This document shows, piece by piece, positions 11,792 to 25,703 of a stretch of 64,000 nucleotides of DNA. Origin of the DNA: Urophycis tenuis (taxonomy: Eukaryota; Chordata; Actinopteri; Gadiformes; Phycidae); assembly GCA_036785325.1 (NCBI GenBank), contig JAXIVH010000016.1, positions 9,930,702 to 9,994,701 on the forward strand, in the 5' to 3' direction. Each line of letters starts with the position of its first letter. The first letter of the stretch is position 1. Below the pieces are notes generated by a model that was not told the origin of the DNA, did not search any database, and was given only the letters and a program-made list of their open reading frames with translations. A program made the position numbers and the translations under genes.

Positions 11792-13863
11792 GGAAAACTT
11801 TTCACAAAAAAACCCATTACCGAAGTACCTACGGCGAGAATAGACTACCCCAAGAAATTGTTGTTTTGGGTGAGGAAAGTAAGCCATTGAGTCTTCTCTA
11901 AGGTCAACTTCCTACACAATCTCTGTAGTCGCGCGGTGTATGGGGCACAGGAATTGTTATTAACAGGCTGTTCGGCATGGGGTCCTGGAGGGGCCAGGGA
12001 GGCAGTGCTTAGTCGCGGCTGGCCTTGGCCTTTCCTACCCTGGGACCGACTGGGAAGGCACCGCTGGTCGGGGCTGGTCTTGGTCTTTCCTAGGTCTGGA
12101 CACCCATCGCTGAGGATAGCTGCATTGGGGGACCGTGGAGGCAGTGCTTTGTCACGGCTGGCCTCGGTCCTTCGTGACCCCAGTTTTCTGCTAGTTCATC
12201 TGGACCCAACAGAGGACAAGAACCAAGCTCCGGCCCTGATTGGCCAAACCAGGGCTACCTAGCGGTGTTAACAACTGGTTTGTGCTGGTCAGGGGGTAAG
12301 TATGTGCCCCCTCCTCTCCATAACCAAAACAATGTATCCTAAAAAGTGTTTTACTTACCTTTACTTACCTCGACGTTACCTCAACAAATGATCACTCCTA
12401 AAAAAGCTTAAACCCAATACCAATTCCATTTCGGAAACGACACACCTTGAGAATTGATCACTCTCGGGGGGGCCTCCCTTGGGTGAGGGTGTATAGTGAC
12501 AATGGCCAGAAACACCCTATGATCCCAGGGTCCACTACTGATGACGTGTCCTAATATTTCGATAGCACGTTTATACTAAAATAGAAATGGAAAAGAAAAG
12601 TCTCACTCCAGCTGTGACTCGTCTTTATTCAAATAAGTAAATATACCAATGCATTGGAAGTACCTTCAATCAAACTAGATTGACCTTCATCTTGGAACAA
12701 AGAAAACCTTTGGGAAAAGGAAAAACAAGTCTATATCTCCAAATCAGCGGTTATATCACAACAAGACAGATAACCATTTCGTTTTACTTCATTCTTGGTA
12801 ATATGGGAAAAGAGAGCTGCGGATGACTAGATATTGGCGAGTGCAACTCCCTTTGATCCCCTATTCAACTACCGAGTCGTTGGATGAGGTGGGGGGGTCA
12901 TCGAGATAACTCTAACGAACCCAACCCTAACCATAGGCCTAACCTTAGCCCTAACCCTAACTCAACTTTAACACTAACCCTTACCTTGGCCCTAATCTTA
13001 ACACTAACCTCAACCCCTAACCTTAGCCTTAACACTAACCCTAACCCCTACTCTAACTCTAACCCTAACCCCTACTCTAACTCTAACCCTAAGCCTACCC
13101 TAACCTCCAACACTAACCCTACCCTAACTCTAACGCTAACCCTAACTCTAACCTTTGCCCTAACTTTAGCCCTAACCCTAGCCTCAGCCATAACCCTAAC
13201 CCTAACCTTAGCCCTAACCCTAACCTTAACCCTAACCCTAACCTTGGCCCTAACCTTAACACTAACCTCAAACCTAACCTTAACCCTAACCTCAGCCATA
13301 ACCCTAACCCTAACCTTAGCCCTAACCCTAATTCTAGCCCTAACCCTAATCTTAACCATAACCTTAACCCTAACCTTGGCCCTAACACTTAACCTAACCT
13401 TATCCATAACACTAACCCTAACCTCAACCCTAACCTTAACCCCAATCTCAGCCGTAACCCCAACCCTAACCTTATCCCTAACCTTAAACCTAACCCTAAC
13501 CTCAGCCCTAACCTTAACCCTAACCTCAGCCCTCATCTTAACCCTAACCCCTAACCCCTAACCTCTAACCCTAACCCTAACCTTACCCTAACCGTAACGC
13601 TAACCCTAACCCTTACTCTAACCTTAGCCCTAACCTTAGCCCTAACCGTAACCCTAACCTTAACCCTAACCTTAACCCTAAACCGTAACCTTATACCTAA
13701 CCCTAACCTCAGCCCTAACCTTAACCCTAACCGCAACCCCTCCCATTTACTTCAAACCTAACGTTAAGGTTAACTGCTAACTCTACCCCTAAATCTACCC
13801 TAACCTTAACCTACACTTGACATATTGGAGGAAGAAGACAATTACCCAGCATGCATTTCATCC
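11792..13863 (+). repeat. Satellite unit 6 (short)
   Basis: U 11792-12920, T 12921-13732 (812 bp), tail 13733-13863; no L. Private variants include CAACTCCCTTTGATC near 12845 and CTCAACTTTAAC at the start of T. Confidence 0.95.
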
Positions 13864-15935
13864 GGAAAACTTTTCACAAAAAAACCCATTACCCAAGTAC
13901 CTACGGCGAGAATAGACTACCCCAAGAAATTGTTGTTTTGGGTGAGGAAAGTAAGCCATTGAGTCTTCTCTAAGGTCAACTTCCTACACAATCTCTGTAG
14001 TCGCGCGGTGTATGGGGCACAGGAATTGTTATTAACAGGCTGTTCGGCATGGGGTCCTGGAGGGGCCAGGGAGGCAGTGCTTAGTCGCGGCTGGCCTTGG
14101 CCTTTCCTACCCTGGGACCGACTGGGAAGGCACCGCTGGTCGGGGCTGGTCTTGGTCTTTCCTAGGTCTGGACACCCATCGCTGAGGATAGCTGCATTGG
14201 GGGACCGTGGAGGCAGTGCTTTGTCACGGCTGGCCTCGGTCCTTCGTGACCCCAGTTTTCTGCTAGTTCATCTGGACCCAACAGAGGACAAGAACCAAGC
14301 TCCGGGCCTGATTGGCCAAACCAGGGCTACCTAGCGGTGTTAACAACTGGTTTGTGCTGGTCAGGGGGTAAGTATGTGCCCCCTCCTCTCCATAACCAAA
14401 ACAATGTATCCTAAAAAGTGTTTTACTTACCTTTACTTACCTCGACGTTACCTCAACAAATGATCACTCCTAAAAAAGCTTAAACCCAATACCAATTCCA
14501 TTTCGGAAACGACACACCTTGAGAATTGATCACTCTCGGGGGGGCCTCCCTTGGGTGAGGGTGTATAGTGACAATGGCCAGAAACACCCTATGATCCCAG
14601 GGTCCACTACTGATGACGTGTCCTAATATTTCGATAGCACGTTTATACTAAAATAGAAATGGAAAAGAAAAGTCTCACTCCAGCTGTGACTCGTCTTTAT
14701 TCAAATAAGTAAATATACCAATGCATTGGAAGTACCTTCAATCAAACTAGATTGACCTCCATCTTGGAACAAAGAAAACCTTTGGGAAAAGGAAAAACAA
14801 GTCTATATCTCCAAATCAGCGGTTATATCACAACAAGACAGATAACCATTTCGTTTTACTTCATTCTTGGTAATATGGGAAAAGAGAGCTGCGGATGACT
14901 AGATATTGGCGAGTGCAACTGCCTTTGATCCCCTATTCAACTACCGAGTCGTTGGATGAGGTGGGGGGGTCATCGAGATAACTCTAACGAACCCAACCCT
15001 AACCATAGGCCTAACCTTAGCCCTAACCCTAACTCAACCCTAACACTAACCCTTACCTTGGCCCTAATCTTAACACTAACCTCAACCCCTAACCTTAGCC
15101 TTAACACTAACCCTAACCCCTACTCTAACTCTAACCCTAACCCCTACTCTTACTCTAACCCTAAGCCTACCCTAACCTCCAACACTAACCCTACCCTAAC
15201 TCTAACGCTAACCCTAACTCTAACCTTTGCCCTAACTTTAGCCCTAACCCTAGCCTCAGCCATAACCCTAACCCTTACCTTAGCCCTAACCCTAACCTTA
15301 ACCCTAACCCTAACCTTGGCCCTAACCTTAACACTAACCTCAAACCTAACCTTAACCCTAACCTCAGCCATAACCCTAACCCTAACCTTAGCCCTAACCC
15401 TAATTCTAGCCCTAACCCTAATCTTAACCATAACCTTAACCCTAACCTTGGCCCTAACACTTAACCTAACCTTATCCATAACACTAACCCTAACCTCAAC
15501 CCTAACCTTAACCCCAATCTCAGCCGTAACCCCAACCCTAACCTTATCCCTAACCTTAAACCTAACCCTAACCTCAGCCCTAACCTTAACCCTAACCTCA
15601 GCCCTCATCTTAACCCTAACCCCTAACCCCTAACCTCTAACCCTAACCCTAACCTTACCCTAACCGTAACGCTAACCCTAACCCTTACTCTAACCTTAGC
15701 CCTAACCTTAGCCCTAACCGTAACCCTAACCTTAACCCTAACCTTAACCCTAAACCGTAACCTTATACCTAACCCTAACCTCAGCCCTAACCTTAACCCT
15801 AACCGCAACCCCTCCCATTTACTTCAAACCTAACGTTAAGGTTAACTGCTAACTCTACCCCTAAATCTACCCTAACCTTAACCTACACTTGACATATTGG
15901 AGGAAGAAGACAATTACCCAGCATGCATTTCATCC
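13864..15935 (+). repeat. Satellite unit 7 (short)
   Basis: U 13864-14992, T 14993-15804 (812 bp), tail 15805-15935; no L. Private variants include ATTACCCAAGTACC near 13890, CCGGGCCTGATTGG near 14302 and CTCTTACTC near 15146. Confidence 0.95.
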
Positions 15936-18009
15936 GGAAAACTTTTCACAAAAAAACCCATTACCAAAGTACCTACGGCGAGAATAGACTACCCCAAGAA
16001 ATTGTTGTTTTGGGTGAGGAAAGTAAGCCATTGAGTCTTCTCTCAGGTCAACTTCCTACACAATCTCTGTAGTCGCGCGGTGTATGGGGCAAAGGAATTG
16101 TTATTAACAGGCTGTTCGGCATGGGGTCTTGGAGGGGCCAGGGAGGCAGTGCTTAGTCGCGGCTGGCCTTGGCCTTTCCTGCCCTGGGACCGACTGGGAA
16201 GGCACCGCTGGTCGGGGCTGGTCTTGGTCTTTCCTAGGTCTGGACACCCATCGCTGAGGATAGCTGCATTGGGGGACCGTGGAGGCAGTGCTTTGTCACG
16301 GCTGGCCTCGGTCCTTCGTGACCCCAGTTTTCTGCTAGTTCATCTGGACCCAACAGAGGACAAGAACCAAGCTCCGGCCTTGATTGGCCAAACCAGGGCT
16401 ACCTAGCGGTGTTAACAACTGGTTTGTGCTGGTCAGGGGGTAAGTATGTGCCCCCTCCTCTCCATAACCAAAACAATGTATCCTAAAAAGTGTTTTACTT
16501 ACCTTTACTTACCTCGACGTTACCTCAACAAATGATCACTCCTAAAAAAGCTTAAACCCAATACCAATTCCATTTCGGAAACGACACACCTTGAGAATTG
16601 ATCACTCTCGGCGGGGCCTCCCTTGGGTGAGGGTGTATAGTGACAATGGCCAGAAACACCCTATGATCCCAGGGTCCACTACTGATGACGTGTCCTAATA
16701 TTTCGATAGCACGTTTATACTAAAATAGAAATGGAAAAGAAAAGTCTCACTCCAGCTGTGACTCGTCTTTATTCAAATAAGTAAATATACCAATGCATTG
16801 GAAGTACCTTCAATCAAACTAGATTGACCTCCATCTTGGAATAAAGAAAACCTTTGGGAAAAGGAAAAACAAGTCTATATCTCCAAATCAGCGGTTATAT
16901 CACAACAAGACAGATAACCATTTCGTTTTACTTCATTCTTGGTAATATGGGAAAAGAGAGCTGCGGATGACTAGATATTGGCGAGTGCAACTGCCTTTGA
17001 TCCCCTATTCAACTACCGAGTCGTTGGATGAGGTGGGGGGGGGTCATCGAGATAACTCTAACGAACCCAACCCTAACCATAGGCCTAACCTTAGCCCTAA
17101 CCCTAACTCAACCCTAACACTAACCCTTACCTTGGCCCTAATCTTAACACTAACCTCAACCCCTAACCTTAGCCTTAACACTAACCCTAACCCCTACTCT
17201 AACTCTAACCCTAACCCCTACTCTAACTCTAACCCTAAGCCTACCCTAACCTCCAACACTAACCCTACCCTAACTCTAACGCTAACCCTAACTCTAACCT
17301 TTGCCCTAACTTTAGCCCTAACCCTAGCCTCAGCCATAAACCTAACCCTAACCTTAGCCCTAACCCTAACCTTAACCCTAACCCTAACCTTGGCCCTAAC
17401 CTTAACACTAACCTCAAACCTAACCTTAACCCTAACCTCAGCCATAACCCTAACCCTAACCTTAGCCCTAACCCTAATTCTAGCCCTAACCCTAATCTTA
17501 ACCATAACCTTAACCCTAACCTTGGCCCTAACACTTAACCTAACCTTATCCATAACACTAACCCTAACCTCAACCCTAACCTTAACCCCAATCTCAGCCG
17601 TAACCCCAACCCTAACCTTATCCCTAACCTTAAACCTAACCCTAACCTCAGCCCTAACCTTAACCCTAACCTCAGCCCTCATCTTAACCCTAACCCCTAA
17701 CCCCTAACCTCTAACCCTAACCCTAACCTTACCCTAACCGTAACGCTAAACCTAACCCTTACTCTAACCTTAGCCCTAACCTTAGCCCTAACCGTAACCC
17801 TAACCTTAACCCTAACCTTAACCCTAAACCGTAACCTTATACCTAACCCTAACCTCAGCCCTAACCTTAACCCTAACCGCAACCCCTCCCATTTACTTCA
17901 AACCTAACGTTAAGGTTAACTGCTAACTCTACCCCTAAATCTACCCTAACCTTAACCTACACTTGACATATTGGAGGAAGAAGACAATTACCCAGCATGC
18001 ATTTCATCC
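15936..18009 (+). repeat. Satellite unit 8 (short)
   Basis: U 15936-17066, T 17067-17878 (812 bp), tail 17879-18009; no L. First member of dimer family B: its T has CATAAACC in place of CATAACCC, shared with units 10 and 12. Private changes include GGGGCAAAGG, CTGCCCTGGG and CGGCGGGGCC. Confidence 0.95.
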
Positions 18010-20813
18010 GGAAAACTTTTCACAAAAAAACCCATTACCGAAGTACCTACGGCGAGAATAGACTACCCCAAGAAATTGTTGTTCTGGGTGAGGAAAGTAA
18101 GCCATTGAGTCTTCTCTAAGGTCAACTTCCTACACAATCTCTGTAGTCGCGCGGTGTATGGGGCACAGGAATTGTTATTAACAGGCTGTTCAGCATGGGG
18201 TCCTGGAGGGGCCAGGGAGGCAGTGCTTAGTCGCGGCTGGCCTTGGCCTTTCCTACCCTGGGACCGACTGGGAAGGCACCGCTGGTCGGGGCTGGTCTTG
18301 GTCTTTCCTAGGTCTGGACACCCATCGCTGAGGATAGCTGCATTGGGGGACCGTGGAGGCAGTGCTTTGTCATGGCTGGCCTCGATCCTTCGTGACCCCA
18401 GTTTTCTGCTAGTTCATCTGGACCCAACAGAGGACAAGAACCAAGCTCCGGCCCTGATTGGCCAAACCAGGGCTACCTAGCGGTGTTAACAACTGGTTTG
18501 TGCTGGTCAGGGGGTAAGTATGTGCCCCCTCCTCTCCATAACCAAAACAATGTATCCTAAAAAGTGTTTTACTTACCTTTACTTACCTCGACGTTACCTC
18601 AACAAATGATCACTCCTAAAAAAGCTTAAACCCAATACCAATTCCATTTCGGAAACGACACACCTTGAGAATTGATCACTCTCGGGGGGGCCTCCCTTGG
18701 GTGAGGGTGTATAGTGACAATGGCCAGAAACACCCTATGATCCCAGGGTCCAATACTGATGACGTGTCCTAATATTTCGATAGCACGTTTATACTAAAAT
18801 AGAAATGGAAAAGAAAAGTCTCACTCCAGCTGTGACTCGTCTTTATTCAAATAAGTAAATATACCAATGCATTGGAAGTACCTTCAATCAAACTAGATTG
18901 ACCTTCATCTTGGAACAAAGAAAACCTTTGGGAAAAGGAAAAACAAGTCTATATCTCCAAATCAGCGGTTATATCACAACAAGACAGATAACCATTTCGT
19001 TTTACTTCATTCTTGGTAATATGGGAAAAGAGAGCTGCGGATGACTAGATATTGGCGAGTGCAACTGCCTTTGATCCCCTATTCAACTACCGAGTCGTTG
19101 GATGAGGTGGGGGGGGTCATCGAGATAACTCTAACGAACCTAACCGAGCCAGGGCCATCGAAAGAACGGGCTCTCTACACAACCCATTTATATTACCTTA
19201 CCAACTGTTATTCACAAAACGACCACTAGATGGAGGCGATGGACCACCACTGAAGAATCAAAAGAAGGCAACCAGCCTTTAACACAAAGACTAAAAACTC
19301 ACTCCAGCTGTGATCCTCTTTATCTAAATAAATAAATAAACAAAAATGAATAAATAAATAGACTAAATAAATATACAAATATAAATAAATAAATTAAATA
19401 TAGATTACCTTACCAACTATTGCAATTCACTCACTCACTCACTCACTCACTCACTCACACACGCAATTACCTATTATTATTATTATTACTTACCTATTAA
19501 TGCAATTTCCCAACCTGGGAACAATAGAGTATTTCTATTTCTATTTCTATAACTCTTCTTCACAAAACGACCACTAGGTGGAGACGACGCACCACCAGCG
19601 AGGAATCAAAAGAGGAGGAACAACCTTGAATACAAAGATTAAAACCCACTCCAGCGGTGAGTCTCTCGATGTATTTATTTACTAAAAAAATATATATTAA
19701 ATATATATACTCCTCCCATCTCTTCTCCCCTGTCTTCCCTCATGGAAATGAGGGAGTTGGGGGAGATAGATTGTACTAGCCCGATCCGGCGGGGGTGAGT
19801 TCAGTCCGTACAGACTGTCTCACCTTGACTCTACCTTCCTCAATCTCTAGCTCTAACTCTAACCCTAGGGATAACCTCAACCCCAACCCTAACCATAGGC
19901 CTAACCTTAGCCCTAACCCTAACTCAACCCTAACACTAACCCTTACCTTGGCCCTAATCTTAACACTAACCTCAACCCCTAACCTTAGCCTTAACACTAA
20001 CCCTAACCCCTACTCTAACTCTAACCCTAACCCTAAGCCTACCCTAACCTCCAACACTAACCCTACCCTAACTCTAACGCTAACCCTAACTCTAACCTTT
20101 GCCCTAACTTTAGCCCTAACCCTAGCCTCAGCCATAACCCTAACCCTAACCTTAGCCCTAACCCTAACCTTAACCCTAACCCTAACCTTGGCCCTAACCT
20201 TAACACTAACCCTAACCTCAAACCTAACCTTAACCCTAACCTCAGCCATAACCCTAACCCTAACCTTAGCCCTAACCCTAATTCTAGCCCTAACCCTAAT
20301 CTTAACCATAACCTTAACCCTAACCTTGGCCCTAACACTTAACCTAACCTTATCCATAACACTAACCCTAACCTCAACCCTAACCTTAACCCCAATCTCA
20401 GCCGTAACCCCAACCCTAACCTTATCCCTAACCTTAAACCTAACCCTAACCTCAGCCCTAACCTTAACCCTAACCTCAGCCCTCATCTTAACCCTAACCC
20501 CTAACCCCTAACCTCTAACCCTAACCCTAACCTTACCCTAACCGTAACGCTAACCCTAACCCTTACTCTAACCTTAGCCCTAACCTTAGCCCTAACCGTA
20601 ACCCTAACCTTAACCCTAACCTTAACCCTAAACCGTAACCTTATACCTAACCCTAACCTCAGCCCTAACCTTAACCCTAACCGCAACCCCTCCCATTTAC
20701 TTCAAACCTAACGTTAAGGTTAACTGCTAACTCTACCCCTAAATCTACCCTAACCTTAACCTACACTTGACATATTGGAGGAAGAAGACAATTACCCAGC
20801 ATGCATTTCATCC
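18010..20813 (+). repeat. Satellite unit 9 (long)
   Basis: U 18010-19139, L 19140-19882 (743 bp), T 19883-20682 (800 bp), tail 20683-20813. It shares with units 11 and 13 the variants TGTTCTGGG, TCATGGCTGG and CCAATACTG, and a TCAC microsatellite in L. T has lost an 18-bp block near 20035 and gained one hexamer near 20210. Confidence 0.95.
19427..19461 (+). repeat. TCAC microsatellite in module L of unit 9
   Basis: About eight TCAC copies ending in a short CA run, flanked on both sides by GCAATT (19422-19427 and 19463-19468). Units without it have a single GCAATT here, so the 41-bp gain includes a 6-bp flanking duplication. The same block occurs in units 11 and 13. Confidence 0.9.
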
Positions 20814-22887
20814 GGAAAACTTTTCACAAAAAAACCCATTACCGAAGTACCTACGGCGAGAATAGACTACCCCAAGAAATTGTTGTTTTGGGTGAGGAAA
20901 GTAAGCCATTGAGTCTTCTCTAAGGTCAACTTCCTACACAATCTCTGTAGTCGCGCGGTGTATGGGGCACAGGAATTGTTATTAACAGGCTGTTCGGCAT
21001 GGGGTCCTGGAGGGGCCAGAGAGGCAGTGCTTAGTCGCGGCTGGCCTTGGCCTTTCCTACACTGGGACCGACTGGGAAGGCACCGCTGATCGGGGCTGGT
21101 CTTGGTCTTTCCTAGGTCTGGACACCCATCGCTGAGGATAGCTGCATTGGGGGACCGTGGAGGCAGTGCTTTGTCACGGCTGGCCTCGGTCCTTCGTGAC
21201 CCCAGTTTTCTGCTAGTTCATCTGGACCCAACAGAGGACAAGAACCAAGCTCCGGCCTTGATTGGCCAAACCAGGGCTACCTAGCGGTGTTAACAACTGG
21301 TTTGTGCTGGTCAGGGGGTAAGTATGTGCCCCCTCCTCTCCATAACCAAAACAATGTATCCTAAAAAGTGTTTTACTTACCTTTACTTACCTCGACGTTA
21401 CCTCAACAAATGATCACTCCTAAAAAAGCTTAAACCCAATACCAATTCCATTTCGGAAACGACACACCTTGAGAATTGATCACTCTCGGGGGGGCCTCCC
21501 TTGGGTGAGGGTGTATAGTGACAATGGCCAGAAACACCCTATGATCCCAGGGTCCACTACTGATGACGTGTCCTAATATTTCGATAGCACGTTTATACTA
21601 AAATAGAAATGGAAAAGAAAAGTCTCACTCCAGCTGTGACTCGTCTTTATTCAAATAAGTAAATATACCAATGCATTGGAAGTACCTTCAATCAAACTAG
21701 ATTGACCTCCATCTTGGAACAAAGAAAACCTTTGGGAAAAGGAAAAACAAGTCTATATCTCCAAATCAGCGGTTATATCACAACAAGACAGATAACCATT
21801 TCGTTTTACTTCATTCTTGGTAATATGGGAAAAGAGAGCTGCGGATGACTAGATATTGGCGAGTGCAACTGCCTTTGATCCCCTATTCAACTACCGAGTC
21901 GTTGGATGAGGTGGGGGGGGGTCATCGAGATAACTCTAACGAACCCAACCCTAACCATAGGCCTAACCTTAGCCCTAACCCTAACTCAACCCTAACACTA
22001 ACCCTTACCTTGGCCCTAATCTTAACACTAACCTCAACCCCTAACCTTAGCCTTAACACTAACCCTAACCCCTACTCTAACTCTAACCCTAACCCCTACT
22101 CTAACTCTAACCCTAAGCCTACCCTAACCTCCAACACTAACCCTACCCTAACTCTAACGCTAACCCTAACTCTAACCTTTGCCCTAACTTTAGCCCTAAC
22201 CCTAGCCTCAGCCATAAACCTAACCCTAACCTTAGCCCTAACCCTAACCTTAACCCTAACCCTAACCTTGGCCCTAACCTTAACACTAACCTCAAACCTA
22301 ACCTTAACCCTAACCTCAGCCATAACCCTAACCCTAACCTTAGCCCTAACCCTAATTCTAGCCCTAACCCTAATCTTAACCATAACCTTAACCCTAACCT
22401 TGGCCCTAACACTTAACCTAACCTTATCCATAACACTAACCCTAACCTCAACCCTAACCTTAACCCCAATCTCAGCCGTAACCCCAACCCTAACCTTATC
22501 CCTAACCTTAAACCTAACCCTAACCTCAGCCCTAACCTTAACCCTAACCTCAGCCCTCATCTTAACCCTAACCCCTAACCCCTAACCTCTAACCCTAACC
22601 CTAACCTTACCCTAACCGTAACGCTAAACCTAACCCTTACTCTAACCTTAGCCCTAACCTTAGCCCTAACCGTAACCCTAACCTTAACCCTAACCTTAAC
22701 CCTAAACCGTAACCTTATACCTAACCCTAACCTCAGCCCTAACCTTAACCCTAACCGCAACCCCTCCCATTTACTTCAAACCTAACGTTAAGGTTAACTG
22801 CTAACTCTACCCCTAAATCTACCCTAACCTTAACCTACACTTGACATATTGGAGGAAGAAGACAATTACCCAGCATGCATTTCATCC
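20814..22887 (+). repeat. Satellite unit 10 (short)
   Basis: U 20814-21944, T 21945-22756 (812 bp), tail 22757-22887; no L. It shares CCAGAGAGG and GCTGATCGG in U with units 12 and 14; the latter makes a TGA stop in the 108-codon U frame. It pairs with unit 11 as the second copy of dimer family B. Confidence 0.95.
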
Positions 22888-25703
22888 GGAAAACTTTTCA
22901 CAAAAAAACCCATTACCGAAGTACCTACGGCGAGAATAGACTACCCCAAGAAATTGTTGTTCTGGGTGAGGAAAGTAAGCCATTGAGTCTTCTCTAAGGT
23001 CAACTTCCTACACAATCTCTGTAGTCGCGCGGTGTATGGGGCACAGGAATTGTTATTAACAGGCTGTTCAGCATGGGGTCCTGGAGGGGCCAGGGAGGCA
23101 GTGCTTAGTCGCGGCTGGCCTTGGCCTTTCCTACCCTGGGACCGACTGGGAAGGCACCGCTGGTCGGGGCTGGTCTTGGTCTTTCCTAGGTCTGGACACC
23201 CATCGCTGAGGATAGCTGCATTGGGGGACCGTGGAGGCAGTGCTTTGTCATGGCTGGCCTCGATCCTTCGTGACCCCAGTTTTCTGCTAGTTCATCTGGA
23301 CCCAACAGAGGACAAGAACCAAGCTCCGGCCCTGATTGGCCAAACCAGGGCTACCTAGCGGTGTTAACAACTGGTTTGTGCTGGTCAGGGGGTAAGTATG
23401 TGCCCCCTCCTCTCCATAACCAAAACAATGTATCCTAAAAAGTGTTTTACTTACCTTTACTTACCTCGACGTTACCTCAACAAATGATCACTCCTAAAAA
23501 AGCTTAAACCCAATACCAATTCCATTTCGGAAACGACACACCTTGAGAATTGATCACTCTCGGGGGGGCCTCCCTTGGGTGAGGGTGTATAGTGACAATG
23601 GCCAGAAACACCCTATGATCCCAGGGTCCAATACTGATGACGTGTCCTAATATTTCGATAGCACGTTTATACTAAAATAGAAATGGAAAAGAAAAGTCTC
23701 ACTCCAGCTGTGACTCGTCTTTATTCAAATAAGTAAATATACCAATGCATTGGAAGTACCTTCAATCAAACTAGATTGACCTTCATCTTGGAACAAAGAA
23801 AACCTTTGGGAAAAGGAAAAACAAGTCTATATCTCCAAATCAGCGGTTATATCACAACAAGACAGATAACCATTTCGTTTTACTTCATTCTTGGTAATAT
23901 GGGAAAAGAGAGCTGCGGATGACTAGATATTGGCGAGTGCAACTGCCTTTGATCCCCTATTCAACTACCGAGTCGTTGGATGAGGTGGGGGGGGTCATCG
24001 AGATAACTCTAACGAACCTAACCGAGCCAGGGCCATCGAAAGAACGGGCTCTCTACACAACCCATTTATATTACCTTACCAACTGTTATTCACAAAACGA
24101 CCACTAGATGGAGGCGATGGACCACCACTGAAGAATCAAAAGAAGGCAACCAGCCTTTAACACAAAGACTAAAAACTCACTCCAGCTGTGATCCTCTTTA
24201 TCTAAATAAATAAATAAACAAAAATGAATAAATAAATAGACTAAATAAATATACAAATATAAATAAATAAATTAAATATAGATTACCTTACCAACTATTG
24301 CAATTCACTCACTCACTCACTCACTCACTCACTCACACACGCAATTACCTATTATTATTATTATTACTTACCTATTAATGCAATTTCCCAACCTGGGAAC
24401 AATAGAGTATTTCTATTTCTATTTCTATAACTCTTCTTCACAAAACGACCACTAGGTGGAGACGACGCACCACCAGCGAGGAATCAAAAGAGGAGGAACA
24501 ACCTTGAATACAAAGATTAAAACCCACTCCAGCGGTGAGTCTCTCGATGTATTTATTTACTAAAAAAATATATATTAAATATATATACTCCTCCCATCTC
24601 TTCTCCCCTGTCTTCCCTCATGGAAATGAGGGAGTTGGGGGAGATAGATTGTACTAGCCCGATCCGGCGGGGGTGAGTTCAGTCCGTACAGACTGTCTCA
24701 CCTTGACTCTACCTTCCTCAATCTCTAGCTCTAACTCTAACCCTAGGGATAACCTCAACCCCAACCCTAACCATAGGCCTAACCTTAGCCCTAACCCTAA
24801 CTCAACCCTAACACTAACCCTTACCTTGGCCCTAATCTTAACACTAACCTCAACCCCTAACCTTAGCCTTAACACTAACCCTAACCCCTACTCTAACTCT
24901 AACCCTAACCCCTACTCTAACTCTAACCCTAAGCCTACCCTAACCTCCAACACTAACCCTACCCTAACTCTAACGCTAACCCTAACTCTAACCTTTGCCC
25001 TAACTTTAGCCCTAACCCTAGCCTCAGCCATAACCCTAACCCTAACCTTAGCCCTAACCCTAACCTTAACCCTAACCCTAACCTTGGCCCTAACCTTAAC
25101 ACTAACCTCAAACCTAACCTTAACCCTAACCTCAGCCATAACCCTAACCCTAACCTTAGCCCTAACCCTAATTCTAGCCCTAACCCTAATCTTAACCATA
25201 ACCTTAACCCTAACCTTGGCCCTAACACTTAACCTAACCTTATCCATAACACTAACCCTAACCTCAACCCTAACCTTAACCCCAATCTCAGCCGTAACCC
25301 CAACCCTAACCTTATCCCTAACCTTAAACCTAACCCTAACCTCAGCCCTAACCTTAACCCTAACCTCAGCCCTCATCTTAACCCTAACCCCTAACCCCTA
25401 ACCTCTAACCCTAACCCTAACCTTACCCTAACCGTAACGCTAACCCTAACCCTTACTCTAACCTTAGCCCTAACCTTAGCCCTAACCGTAACCCTAACCT
25501 TAACCCTAACCTTAACCCTAAACCGTAACCTTATACCTAACCCTAACCTCAGCCCTAACCTTAACCCTAACCGCAACCCCTCCCATTTACTTCAAACCTA
25601 ACGTTAAGGTTAACTGCTAACTCTACCCCTAAATCTACCCTAACCTTAACCTACACTTGACATATTGGAGGAAGAAGACAATTACCCAGCATGCATTTCA
25701 TCC
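22888..25703 (+). repeat. Satellite unit 11 (long)
   Basis: U 22888-24017, L 24018-24760 (743 bp), T 24761-25572 (812 bp), tail 25573-25703. It has the unit 9 variants, with the TCAC microsatellite at about 24305-24340. T keeps the 18-bp block that unit 9 lost. Confidence 0.95.
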
